Source: Paraphysoderma sedebokerense (taxonomy: Eukaryota; Blastocladiomycota; Physodermatomycetes; Physodermatales; Physodermataceae). From it: DNA of 64,000 nucleotides. The translations under genes and the position numbers were made by a program. The stretch lies in assembly GCA_025602915.1 (NCBI GenBank), contig JAHLJZ010000015.1, positions 124,001 through 188,000 of the forward strand, given 5' to 3'. This document shows, in pieces, positions 33,087 to 44,618 of this stretch. Position 1 is the stretch's first letter. Each line of letters opens with the position of its first letter. Under the pieces are notes generated by a model, which was not told the origin of the DNA, did no database searches, and saw only the letters and a program-made list of their open reading frames with translations.

Positions 33087-35453
33087 ATGCCACCAAAGAC
33101 ATCAAAACCCTCCAGAAGCGCAATCTCGAAAGCTGCAAACGGTGCCCTGCAAGCTCCAACGAACTTTGTGGATCCAGGTCTCTCGGAACCCTCTGAAACT
33201 CTCACTGCAACTCATGTGTTCGGTTACAGAGCCCGAAATAGTCGTAATAATCTTTTTTATTTGACTGATAAACTTATCGTCTATCCTGCCGGATCTCTCG
33301 GTATCGTCCTTGACAAGTCGAAGAACACACAGTCCATTTATACCGGACACACAGACGATGTTATCTCCCTTACCATTCATAAAGATAAAAAGCTTGTAGC
33401 TACCGGACAAGTTGGAAGTAACCCTTCTGTTCATATTTGGAAAGTGAACGACGGATCATCAAGCGTGAGCTGCGAGCATATTGCCAAATTTGACGTCGGA
33501 AAAGGACTACGTGGAATTGCCGCATTGAGCTTCAACCCTGATGCATCGGCACTTTTTGTAGTAACTCAGGGGGAAAATAATGACACCTTCGTTTACGACT
33601 TGTCAAATTTACAAAGTCCAAGTGTGGTTGCTTCTACCCAATTCAGTGGTGACAGAGCATTAGATGTCGCCGTCAATCCTGCAGGCGACAACTCTTTCGT
33701 CATTTCTGGACCAAAATTTCTAAAGTTTATGAAGTTGGAAGGAAAAACTATTTCTAGTTCAAATGGGATATTCGGGGAAAAAGATTTGATTCAAGCATTG
33801 GTCAGTGTGGCGTACGTCGGAGGGAATTCCAACAAAGTCGTGACTGGAACCGAAACTGGCGATTTGTTCTTTTGGGATATTGGTAGTAGAAAGCTGTTGC
33901 TCTCTGAGGCGAAGAATGATGTTCACAAGGGGGCGGTCACGGCGGTTCTTGCTTTAAACGATGGTGGTTTGATTTCGGCTGCTCGGTGAGTTAGTCGTCT
34001 CGTTATATCGATTGAAAGTGTCCGTTTATTAATTCCGCGACATTTTAAATTCAAGGGATGGGAAAGTGATCAAGTGGAACAACAAAATGGAACAAGTCAC
34101 CTCGTTTGTTCTTCCAAATACTTTTGGAGCCAGCGATCCGCTAGCACCTCCAAACCTTAGTGTCCAAAATATGGACGTGAACGGTGATTATGTGATTGTA
34201 GGGAGCACAGACTCCTCCATTTACGAAATCAAGTTAAAATCTTCACCATCCTCAACTTGTATTCATGATGCCCATCATTCTATCAAAGAAGCGGAAACCT
34301 GGGGCCTCGATTGTTCTCCATCCGATCCCAATATCGTTGCTAGTTCAAGTGAAGATAGTTCCGTCCGTCTCTGGAACATTCACACCCGCTCTCTGCTATC
34401 AAAATATAATATTGGCGCTAAATCCAAAGTTTGCGCTTTCCGTCCTTCGTCACAACAGTTAGCCGTCGGCACCGAAGACGGAAGAATTATGATATTTGAA
34501 TATTCAAAAGATTACAGTAAATTGAAACCAGTTCCCAGCCCAAAACAGCTACGTAAGGGCGTCACTTGCTTAATGTTTAGTCCCTGTGGAACAAAATTAG
34601 CTGCCGGTAATTGGACACAGATTTTGGTTTATGACTGCAAGGAATATGATGTTCTGAAGGAGTTAAATGGCCACTCCGGGGAAGTTTTGCATTTAGACTG
34701 GAGCAAAGATAGCAAATACTTGATGTCAAACAGGTTTGTTGGACGACGTTTATTCCACTGGTTGCGGCGATATTAATGAAATTTGATTCTTTCAGCAACG
34801 ATTATGAGGTTCTCTTTTGGGAGGTGGACAGTGGAAAGCAGCAGAGTAAACCAAGCGAATTAAAGGATGTGGAGTGGGCCTCTTACACATGTCCGATTTG
34901 TAAGTGAAAATTTTCTATTGAACTCTTCATTCGTTATGTGAACGCGCATTAATTTGAGCTGTACTTGCCTTTAGCATGGCCATGCATTGGGGTCTATGAC
35001 CAAAAACAGAAGCCTGGCGCCACAGATAGAATTAACGACGGTACTGATATCAACTGTGTTGCTAAAAACCCGAAGCTTCCGCTTCTTGCCGCTGGGACAG
35101 ACTCTTGTCATGTCCAATTGTTCCACTTTCCTTGCTTCATGCGAGGTGATGTTGGCAGTAAGAAAGGTAAACCCGATTTCAAGGCATTCCTCGGTCATTC
35201 TTCCCATGTTACAAATGTGAAGTTTACTTGTGACGGGAAGTATGCGATTTCTATTGGCGGCTTGGATGGATGCGTTATTGTATGGAAGGTAGATTCGGAC
35301 GGCGGCAATAAGAGTCCAATGGGGAGTAGAAGTGGAAGCCAGAATGTTTCGAATGCTGGTAGTCCGGCTACGTCTAGGAAGGCAGAAGGAAAGGAAAAAG
35401 AATCAAGCGGTGTGGGAGGAAAATTGAAAAAGTTGTTTGGGTGCACGGATTAA
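33087..35453 (+). CDS. EMAP-like (EML) microtubule-associated protein
   Basis: Four exons, 33087-33985, 34056-34733, 34796-34899 and 34975-35453, join in phase to 719 residues. The HELP motif opens the tandem atypical propeller at about residues 40-75: LTATHVFGYRARNSRNNLFY, then LIVYPAGSLGIVLD. WD40 repeats follow (IYTGHTDDVISLTIHKDKKLVATGQ, of which GHTDDVISLTIH is typical; DIGSRKLLL; VRLWNIHTRSLLSKY; GHSGEVLHLDWSKDSKYLMS; GHSSHVTNVKFTCDGKYAIS), as in animal EML1-4 and echinoderm EMAP, which bind tubulin and stabilise microtubules. The N-terminus is short, basic and Ser-rich, and I see no coiled-coil trimerisation segment, unlike EML1-4. A Ser/Gly/Lys-rich tail closes the protein. The gene lies head-to-tail with WRAP53, 270 bp downstream. 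Confidence 0.93.
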
Positions 35454-35745
35454 GGAGGTTTTGCTTCTCGTTATGGATAAAAGTATGCCGTAGATATATG
35501 TGATTGATTGATATAAAGTCGTTCAAGTATGAGGCTCCTCCCTGCGGCATTCCTCCTTCCTCCGCTCGGCGCTCGGTCGAGTCGCGTCGGCCTTGAGGTT
35601 GATGACATGCCAGTCGTATTACGTGGAGACATTTTTCCTTCAACCAAATTTGTTGCTAAAAGGTATCTTCGAACATCGTTGTCCACAGCTTGTATGGATT
35701 ATCTTCGATGGTTTAAGGACACCAAAGTTACTCATTTAAACACAA

Positions 35746-38700
35746 ATGTCCCAAGTACTCGAAAGACTCCAAGCACGGCAACAGCGACTCCAAGGCATAC
35801 TTCGCACGTCGCCTGATCGAGCTGCAGTTTCCGAGTCTAACAAAAATGCAATATCAGAAGTAAACAAGTTAACAGAGTCTGCTAAAAGTGAAGTGTTTGC
35901 TAGAGCCTTGTCGGGTAGTGAAACGCTTAGAAAAGCAAAAAACGTGGAAGAAGAATTGAAAGTTGGAAGTGATGTAAAACGCATAAAGAAAAAGAATGAA
36001 GGCGAAGACGGAGAGAAAACAAAGAAAGGAAGACATAAAAAGAAAATAGACAGGAGGAAAACAAAATCCGTATGTTTTCTTTCTTTTCTCCATTTTCTGT
36101 CGACTTTCTGTTATTGGCAGTACTCTCTGTCGCCTTTACGGTGGCGAAATATGGACTTGGCCGACCTATCCAAATTGGGCAAGTAACGCTAATACCTCTC
36201 TCGCAGATACGGTTGAAAAAATACACAGAGAAAGATTCCGAATGCTATGGAGTTGTATTTGCTCAATCAAATGCTCAAAAAGAAGAAATCATCCAGCTAA
36301 CACGCCAAAGAGAATTGGAACATTCGCAAAAAGAGATTCAAAGGACAGAAGTCCAAGGCACAATTTTTATCCACGGATTAAATAAAATAATCTCACAGAA
36401 AACTACTGAACATTCAGATTCTTCTACTCCGCCAGTTGAACCGGAGCCTTCAACATCAATAACGCAATTAAACGACAATACTCCACCACCACCACCTCCT
36501 CCATTACAACCACCGCCGCCGCCACCGCCAGCTCCACCACTTACTTTTGATACTACAAAGGATTGGAAAGAACAATTAGTTGCCCCTCAAATAGATTATT
36601 CAGTCTTTTTCGATGAAGATGTTAAGCATATAGAAGGATTGACCATTTTTCGAATCGAACAATTACGTCCAATACCACTACATGAAGCTGAATACGGTCG
36701 ATTTTGTATAGCTGATTGCTATATAGTTCTGTACACTGAATTTGATGATCATGATGTGCCTAATTACTTTATTTATCAGTGGCTTGGAAAAGAGGCGACG
36801 TTGGATAAACGAGCGTGCTCTGCGATTCATGCAGTTAATTTAAGGAATTTTTTGAGGGCGAATGAAAGAGTGCAAAGAGAGGTAGATAATTATATCATTC
36901 ATTATATTGCTGATAGAGAAGACGACTAATTTGTTATTAGGAATTTGGAGACGAATCCGACGAATTTAAAGAAATTTTTGAAGGAAGAATTCAGTACGAT
37001 GATGAATCATTTGCGACAGCACCAGGATTGGTGAATATCGGGGAAAAGCAATACCCTTTACGTCTATACAAATACACTGGAAAGAAAAGAGTGCCTTTAC
37101 AATTGGTATTGAACATTTCGTCCATTGATGCCTTTCTTATGTTTATTAAGTGTTCCAATATGATATAGGTCGAACCAAGTTACCGGTCATTAGATTCAAA
37201 TTTTGTCTATCTATTGGATAATGGTTTAGAAATATTTACCTGGAATGGAAAATCTGCGCATCCGAGACTTAAGAGTCAGTGTCGACTTGTTGCGGACGCA
37301 ATTAACAAGAATCAAAGGAACGGAAAAGTCACGATTGTTACACTTGGTATGCGCATTAGTCTAAAATACCGTTGGAATTTTCAGTCACATGAAAATGTTG
37401 ACTAATGATATCCCTTAGACGAAGGCGATGAAGAAGAAAAGTTTTGGCAATTAATCGGCGAAAGAGAGTCGCATGAGTTGGGTACGTGGCGGTGGCGTAT
37501 TTGTGTTTAAATTAGCTAAATGACTGACACAAGTATACAGGAACCGTTGAAGAAGGGGAAGAACAAGTTGAATCGACTGACAACCTGTTTAAAGATACTA
37601 TTCCCTCATCAAGCGAACCTACTGAACAGAAGGAAGCCCCAACACACGATTCAGACCTCCCTTCCGTTAAACCGACGATACAAGAGGAAAATGATAATCC
37701 TGTTCAAACCATCGATGGAAATACTACGCTAAAACATGATGATCAGGCTGAATTAGTCATGATGTCAAATGCTAATGTTGACACGCTTGATGACGTTTCA
37801 ACCAGTTGTGACGCCCTATCGCTGAGTGGTGGAAGTTTTGGCGAATTTGCTAGCGATATCAGAGTATCCAAGAAAAGCAATTCTGAACAGCATCACATCC
37901 ATCAGACAGAAAATATTACCGAAATCCAATCTGTCGATTTAAATATGAAAGGCAATAATGGCAATAATGCGCCGGCTATGGACTCCGAGAAAGTTGATGC
38001 ACCTCCATCTTTGATTTCGCCAGGAGACGCTATAGAAAATTCAAATACGGAAAACCCGAATTCTGAAATCAACCATAACTCGAATCTGGTTGAAGTCACT
38101 ACTGCTGAAAATACCGTTACATCGGAGGAATTATCAATCAACCAACCGCTATCTCCGTCTGAGCACGAGAACTGTGGCGAAACGAAGCCTCTTTCATCCG
38201 AGAATGTAGAATCTAGAGATCAACCACAAGAGCTGTCTACATCAACGGCAAATGAATCTGTCGTGTCATCGTTAACCGGACTCAATGAACTTTTCAAGGA
38301 CGAGTTGAACAATATAGAAGTCAATCCCGAATCATCTAATAATACAAGCGAGATCAGAGAAACAAATGTTGTGGAGAACAATGGAGTACAATGCGAAAAG
38401 ATTGAAGACGCAGCTTTCATTCCCGAAAATGTGGCCGAACCATCAATTACGTATGTTGCTATGGAAGAAGATAAAGTGGTTTCTGCCGAAAACGAGATAA
38501 AGCAACCAAATGAAGAGATTACCGTTGAAACTTCAGAACAAACAGAGACCATCTCAGGAGAGCCAGTACATGAGACTCTTGAAGATGGAGCAGCAGACAT
38601 TAAAAACCAAGGAAACGGGCGGAATGCGACTACTTCCGCATCGGTTGACGTCCCCGAAATCGATTCAGTTTCACCAGAACTTAATTTTGGTTCCACTCTG

Positions 38701-41700
38701 CTGGAGTCCTCATCAATGGAACCTATGAATTCTGTTAATCTTCCCAATGAAGTAGTTATTGATAGCTCTGTAAGTCAAATAGAGTCATCTGTGATGTTAC
38801 CGACGTTGACAGACGGGAATGATGCAAAACAATCGTTAACGGAAACAGAAAATGCGGATGCTGATAGAGGAGTAATCAAAGAACCAGAAGCAGCGATAGT
38901 TTCCGCTGAAAACTTGGGCACTGTGTCATCCACAGTTCCAACTGCTGATTTGATCTCTTGGGATGATTCCACGCCCGTACCCAATTCTCGAGATCAGAGT
39001 AGCTCCGTCGGTCTTCATAATGAGGTCAAATCTGCTGCTCCATTTGGGGAACAGATCCAACCAGAGATTTTGGTTTCGCCCGAGACGAATTTGATTGATG
39101 GAACGAGCGCTCAGCCGACTACGATCCCGATAGATATATCATCATCACCAGAAGCCAATCCACTTCCCTCAGTTTCGGTAGATCAGTCGAATGGAAGCCA
39201 AGACTTAATCAATAGTGGCCAAGCCGACTCACTACCATCATCTGATCTGACTGTGTCGCAACAAACGCAAGAAGTAGCGCAAACAGATGTTAGCAACGCT
39301 TTTATTTCAGATTCCAATTCTGCGTCACAAGAAGGTATCAAGATTGATAACGATGCTGTGACTGGTTCTGTCTTCACTACAAGGGAAAGCGATTTGGGAT
39401 CGTCATTGAATCTCAACGGACTTTTCACTGATCCTACCACCAATGCCCCGAATGAGCAGATACCGCCTGAAGCATCTTCTACTACAGCAGAATCTATGAC
39501 ATCTGAACAACAGATGCGTCAGGATGAGCTTCATGAATCCGACAGCAGTCAGACATCGCCTCCGCTCTCATTAGCACAAAATGACGACATGGCGTCATCA
39601 TTTGGGCTCAACAAGCTGTATTCAGAGCAAACAAATGAATTGACCACTGACCATACTACCTCATTCATGCCGGCTGTGAACGACTGCCCAGAAACGTCTT
39701 CGATTCCGGAACTCAATGTATTGTTCGATGGCGAAGACAAAAAATCGAGCAGCAATATAGCACTGTCATCGTTCGGGCTAAATGATTTACAGCATTCGGA
39801 GAATGCAGGGTCGAGAGAACAGAATCAAGGTTTATCTTTTTTGAATATGAGCGAATCAGCCGTGATATCTACCATCGGGCTCAGTGGCCTTCACGAGAAC
39901 GGCCCGAGTCTCTTAAGTGGCGGGGATGTGACTTCGAGTGCGCCATTAGACCTCAATCTTTCTTCTTCTTATGGACTGAAAGCTTTGTATCCTGATCAAG
40001 CGAAGGAATCTGCTGGCGTTCCTGTGATCCAGTCTGACTCTGTATCTGTCAACCCAGATGATATCACTTCGGCCTTGGAACAAGCGAACGAATCTGAGAA
40101 TGCCTTAGAATCCACCACAAATTTGCAACCTTCAGATGATCATGAACTGAGTGACAGCACTCCTTCATCAGTCTCCTCGCCAGCGCAAGCCCTTAATCTA
40201 TCCTCTTCTTACGGACTAAAATCGTTATATGCTGATCACCCAGGCAAAACGGACGAGACAGAACAGTCGCCGAATACAGTAGAAAATGCATTAACGTTCC
40301 ATGAAGCTGGATTATGCAAGAATGATTCCGAACAGATACATAATCCTGTGGAAATTTCATCAGCATCCACCAAAGAAGTGGAATCGTCAGCATCCATTGA
40401 ACTCCAAACGAAAGATACGTCGGAGTCAGGGGAAAGTGCATCAGCCCTGTCGTCATCTACTGGGCTCAATCGGCTGTTCGACGAAGGGGCGGGCAGCTCA
40501 AGTCATATTACACAGCCTGTAACAGAGCCAACAGATCTCAGCTTGTCTTCGTCTTACGGTCTGAAGGCGTTGTACCCCGACCAAGAGAAGGAAACGAACG
40601 AACTGAAACTCGTCGAGGTCGAGGTACCCGGTGGTGCGGAGAGTCATACCCAACCGACGATTGAACAGAAGGAAGTTTCTGATTCCGTGGTGGAAAATTC
40701 CAACCGACATGAAGAGGCTTCAGAACCGTTGACACAAGCAGTGGAAGCGACAAGATCTGCCCCTGAAGAATTGCCTTCCATACAAAGTTCGAGCGAGACT
40801 GACATGGGATCATCCTTCGGTATTAACTCATTGTTCCCTGTCTCCTCAGACAATGGGAGCATCAAACGGCAAGACGAAAAGCCTTCTGACATATCGTCAA
40901 CATTGGACCTCGCTTCATTGTTCCCGGACGGAAGTTCTACGAACCTTCAAGAGTCATCTACGTCAGTCACAAATGACTTAACCATGTCGTCTTCGTTTGG
41001 TATTAAAAGTCTGTATCGGGATGATAATACCGACTCCACATCAGAATTGACATCGAAAGAACCCGAAATGTCGTCATCCATGGACCTTAACACATTATTC
41101 AAAAGCGAAACAGAAATAGCAAATATCGATATGCGTTCATCATCTGAAGCTGGGAAAGATCTGAATTTGTCGGGATCATTCGGTCTCAATGCATTATATC
41201 TAGGAAACGAGGCATTGTCCCGAGACGACGGAAATTCAGAGCCATTGCGCAATGCATCGGCCAGCATGACAGTAACTCAAACTGATATATGTTCACAAAA
41301 CCAAACAGGTCAGTTAGAAGATAGAATAGTGGTTGAACAGACCTCAGAGCAAGCAGATCAGATTGCAGAGGATTCATCTTTATCTGATAATAGCAACACA
41401 CCGCAGCTTCAAGAGAAGGAAGAGACTCCTCTGACTATCGATGGAAGAGACGAAGCAGAATCGACAGCGACTCCAACCAACACATCGACCGTGGAGTCTC
41501 ATTTGACGACAGGGAACGTTGGACAACTTACAGATATTTTACCCGCAGACCAAAAATGTACCGAATCTCCACCTCTGCCAATTATAGCAGAACCTACACC
41601 ATCAATTCATGTAGACACCATTCAGACGTCCCATCCCATAGCTGTAGACCACTTATCTGAATCAACAATGTCACATGGAGGAACGCCTGCAGGTTTGAGC

Positions 41701-44404
41701 AGCTCATCCTCTATCAATGCATCTATAGAGCACGTCGCGGACCAGTCGACTCAATTTGAGTCGGAAATAAATGAAAAGACAGGCGTCTCCGTAAAACTTG
41801 GAGAACGATCAAGCGATTCCCGATCAACAGAGCACATTCACGATGAAAATCTGATTGATACTCGAACTAATTCGTCCAGCCTGCAAGCATCTTTCAGTTC
41901 AGGTAACACTTATACTGTCTCATACTTGCGACGATGAATATTGACTGAATTCTGATATTGTAGGAGGATTTCCGGAAAAACACACTCGTACATCTTCTCG
42001 CCGAGAATCGAAATTCAGTACTGATGACGGGATGCCGATATTTAGGCTGAAAGAAGGTTCGGAAAAACTGTCACTGGATCCATCTAGCACAGGTACGACT
42101 TAACCCGATTCAAGCCGCGTTACAGTGTTCTAATATATTTTTGTTGATGGTTGCCAGATTTCTGTGAAGAAACCGATAAAGAATATGATGATGAAGCTGA
42201 AGAATGTGTTGGGGATGAAATTATGGATTATTCCGCAATCGCAGAAAACACATTGATCTTATACCAGTATGGCATTCTCTATTGTGCTTATGAGTTTAAC
42301 CGGGAAATAACATACCTCATTCCAACAGAGTCGGAGACGAATTCTTCCGTAAATTGGAAGATCACCAAATTTATCCTCCGCAAGGTGGTGATAAACAATT
42401 CATCAAATTACCAAGTAAATCTCTCCTCAAATCTGATAAATGCTACCTCTTGGATTGCGGAGTGTGAGTCATTTTATTCTTCTGTATGTTTGAATTGAAC
42501 ATTTCACTGATGTTTTGTGTATCTAGGGAATTATTTATTTGGATCGGAAGGAAAAGCTCCCATGAAGCCAAAGAGAACGTGACCGATTTATTGAAGGCAT
42601 GGCTATTACTTATTTATTTTTATTCTGTCTGTGTCACTTACAGTATCCCATCATAAATAGAGAGTTTACAAGAGACTTCATCGACCGAAATGGACGTCAT
42701 TGCAGAAACTGTTCGAGTACGCTGAAAGCGAAGTGTTCAAGTTACGATTCTGTGACTGGTTCAAGCGAGGTAAATGTTTTAAGCTTTAGAATCAATGTTT
42801 CTTTGTACTGATTTTTGTCATCTCCAGCGCCACCGAAAGAGAAGGCGCTTCCGCCAATGCGAGTAGACGTTGATGCTCTTTTTAATCCCCCGCCTGCTAC
42901 TTCACTCTTCGATGAAGATCCAGCGTTAGAAGATATTATGGCAAGAGCCAATACTATACTATTATCGCTTCAGTCGTATATGTTTGTCAACAAAAGATGT
43001 GTTCAACTGGCCCCTGAGGAGAAATCTCACTTTTACACCGGACATTGCTACGTATTTCTCTGCGTCTATAAACTCGAGCCGGAAGATCCTGATGCTGTTG
43101 TCGACACTGAGTTGACAACAGATAAGGAGGTGGTTATTTATTTCTGGCATGGGAATACCGCCAGTTCTCTTGAGTACCCGGCATTTCAATTTACCACATG
43201 GCTGGAACTGAAGCGGGTTATGGAAGAAATGTATCAAGCGAACGTTCATTGTGTATATGTAGAGCAAGGGCAGGAACCCTTGTCCCTATTAGCGCATTTC
43301 GATCGAAAAATGGTAATCCATTCCGGCGAAAAACCTCAATACGTCAAGAAGCGAAGTAAAGCCGACTTTCAACCGCCCAACCCGCATTCGTTATATCATA
43401 TCCGCACCGATCCGCACACCAAAGTAACCCGCGCAGCTCAAGTTCTCACCTTGGCCAAAAATCTCAATTCCCGCGACTGCTTTTTAGTGGTTGCCAATCC
43501 CTCCACTTCGCTTTCTACTTCGCTGTCATCTTCAACTGCCACATTAAATGGTAATGTCAGTCCACATTATTTATGGTGCGGAAAGGGCTCCAGCAAAGAT
43601 GAACAACGAAGGGCCACTGTCATCACCTCCTTAATTTCATCGACAAAAGTATCCGATGTAAACGAAACTACTGACCCGATGACACAGTCGACTAGAGTAG
43701 AGGTGATACACGAGAAGGCAGAACCACAGCAATTCTGGGATATTCTGGGAGGTAAAACGCAATACGAGAGTGGTACAGGATATTATTACGTCAAACCTCC
43801 GAGATTTTTACGTTGCACGAATGCTTTAGGTTACTTTAAAGTTGAAGAAGTCGTACGATGGGCACAGGTGGACTTGAAGGATGACTCGTGTGTAATCCTT
43901 GATCCAGGTGCCCCAGGAAAGTGCTTTCTGTGGATTGGAAAAGCCGTTAGTGACGTCGTATTGAAACTGACCAAGAAATCAGTGGAGGTGTGGTTTGAGA
44001 ATTTGGACGACGGGAGGGTAGTAAACGAAGACGAATTTTTCGGGCGAGGTTCCGGTTCAGTGACTAGCATATCAAGTTCGATGTCCAGTTCAGTCTACAA
44101 CTCTACAGTTTCATTGGCCGGTTCTGTGGGAGATTTAAGCGGATCCGCTCATTCGAGCATAAGTGACGTTTCGGGAGAGTTGATGAAAGAGATTAGGAGC
44201 CGCCGGGGCAAGAAAGCAGAAAAAGAAAAAAAATTAGGAGACGTTGTGGTAGAATATCATGGCAAAGAGTCGCTGGAATTCAAGGCTTTCTTTATATGGA
44301 TGGAGGAGAAAGAGGTTGTCGATCCCCGTTCGGCGACCGAGAGTAGGGTGAAAGCAGCCATGCGAAAAGAACAGCAACATCAGGCAGGCCAGAGCTTGTC
44401 ATGA
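35746..44404 (+). CDS. Giant villin/gelsolin-family actin-binding protein with a 1,450-residue repeat-bearing insert
   Basis: Twelve exons, 35746-36069, 36207-36881, 36941-37105, 37169-37346, 37419-37481, 37541-41902, 41964-42092, 42158-42266, 42329-42463, 42527-42596, 42661-42769 and 42828-44404, total 2,631 residues in phase. A charged N-terminus and a polyproline stretch (near residue 200, profilin/EVH1-like ligand) precede gelsolin repeat 1 (FCIADCYIVLYTEF, FIYQWLGKEATLDK, EFGDESDEFKEIF) and repeat 2 (LLDNGLEIFTWNGKSAHP). Exon 6 alone adds about 1,454 acidic, Ser-rich residues (469-1922) with some 15 copies of a short motif. Gelsolin repeats resume at about 1990: [44 protein letters not shown], then RPKWTSLQKLFEYAESEVFK, a further repeat with VYIEF-like YTGHCYVFLCVY, VIYFWHG, CFLVV...YLWCGKGSS and SCVILDPGAPGKCFLWIGK. 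I count five or six repeats and no villin headpiece. Such proteins sever, cap or bundle actin under calcium control. Confidence 0.88.
36481..36540 (+). repeat. Polyproline-coding simple repeat (CCN)n
   Basis: A run of cca/cct/ccg codons in exon 2 of the villin-like gene encodes two blocks of seven prolines separated by LQ, followed by APP. Such stretches bind profilin and EVH1, SH3 or WW domains, which fits an actin-regulating protein. The codons are mixed, so the repeat is kept at the protein level and not only as a DNA microsatellite. Confidence 0.85.
38260..41210 (+). repeat. Array of about 15 dispersed SSSxGLxxLY motif copies in the villin-like insert
   Basis: Within exon 6 of the villin-like gene a short motif recurs roughly every 40-90 residues in acidic filler. 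Copies include SSLTGLNELFKDE, SSLNLNGLFTDP, SSFGLNKLYSEQ, SSFGLNDLQHSE, STIGLSGLHEN, LSSSYGLKALYPDQ (twice), LSSSYGLKSLYADH, SSSTGLNRLFDEG, SSFGINSLFPVS, SSTLDLASLFPDG, SSSFGIKSLYRDD, SSSMDLNTLFKSE and LSGSFGLNALYLGN. Consensus: hydrophobic-S-S-S-x-G-L/I-x-x-L-Y/F, then acidic. Only two or three copies are near identical; the others have diverged, which suggests selection on the motif and not simple DNA slippage. Confidence 0.85.
42597..42660 (+). other. Probable GC-AG intron in the villin-like gene
   Basis: The segment begins GCATGG after TTGAAG and ends TAAATAG. Removing it joins VTDLLK to RVYKRLHRPKWTSLQ in phase 0 and keeps gelsolin-repeat text on both sides. All other introns I read start with GT. 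An alternative donor at GTGACC, 20 bases upstream, would drop six or seven residues but is also in phase 0, so the GC choice is an inference. Confidence 0.5.
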
Positions 44405-44618
44405 ATGTACCATAGCAATATTTATAATGATTAGAATTCTTTGTAATATAATTCCTGCATATAATCTTATTAAGAGAAATCCGTTTCCCCGCGCTTCCAA
44501 GTTCCATGCTTGATTGTCCTCGAGCCGAAAAAATTTTTGTTCGTGTACGGAGTTGAATTCTTCAATCATTTGCAACATAAACTTCAACAAGAATTATCAT
44601 ATAGCGTGTAAACAAGAA

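Noticed and set aside
37541-41902. The 4.4-kb Ser/Glu-rich exon as a separate gene or a mobile element
   Set aside because: It is phase-consistent with gelsolin exons on both sides and shows no transposase, reverse transcriptase or terminal repeats.
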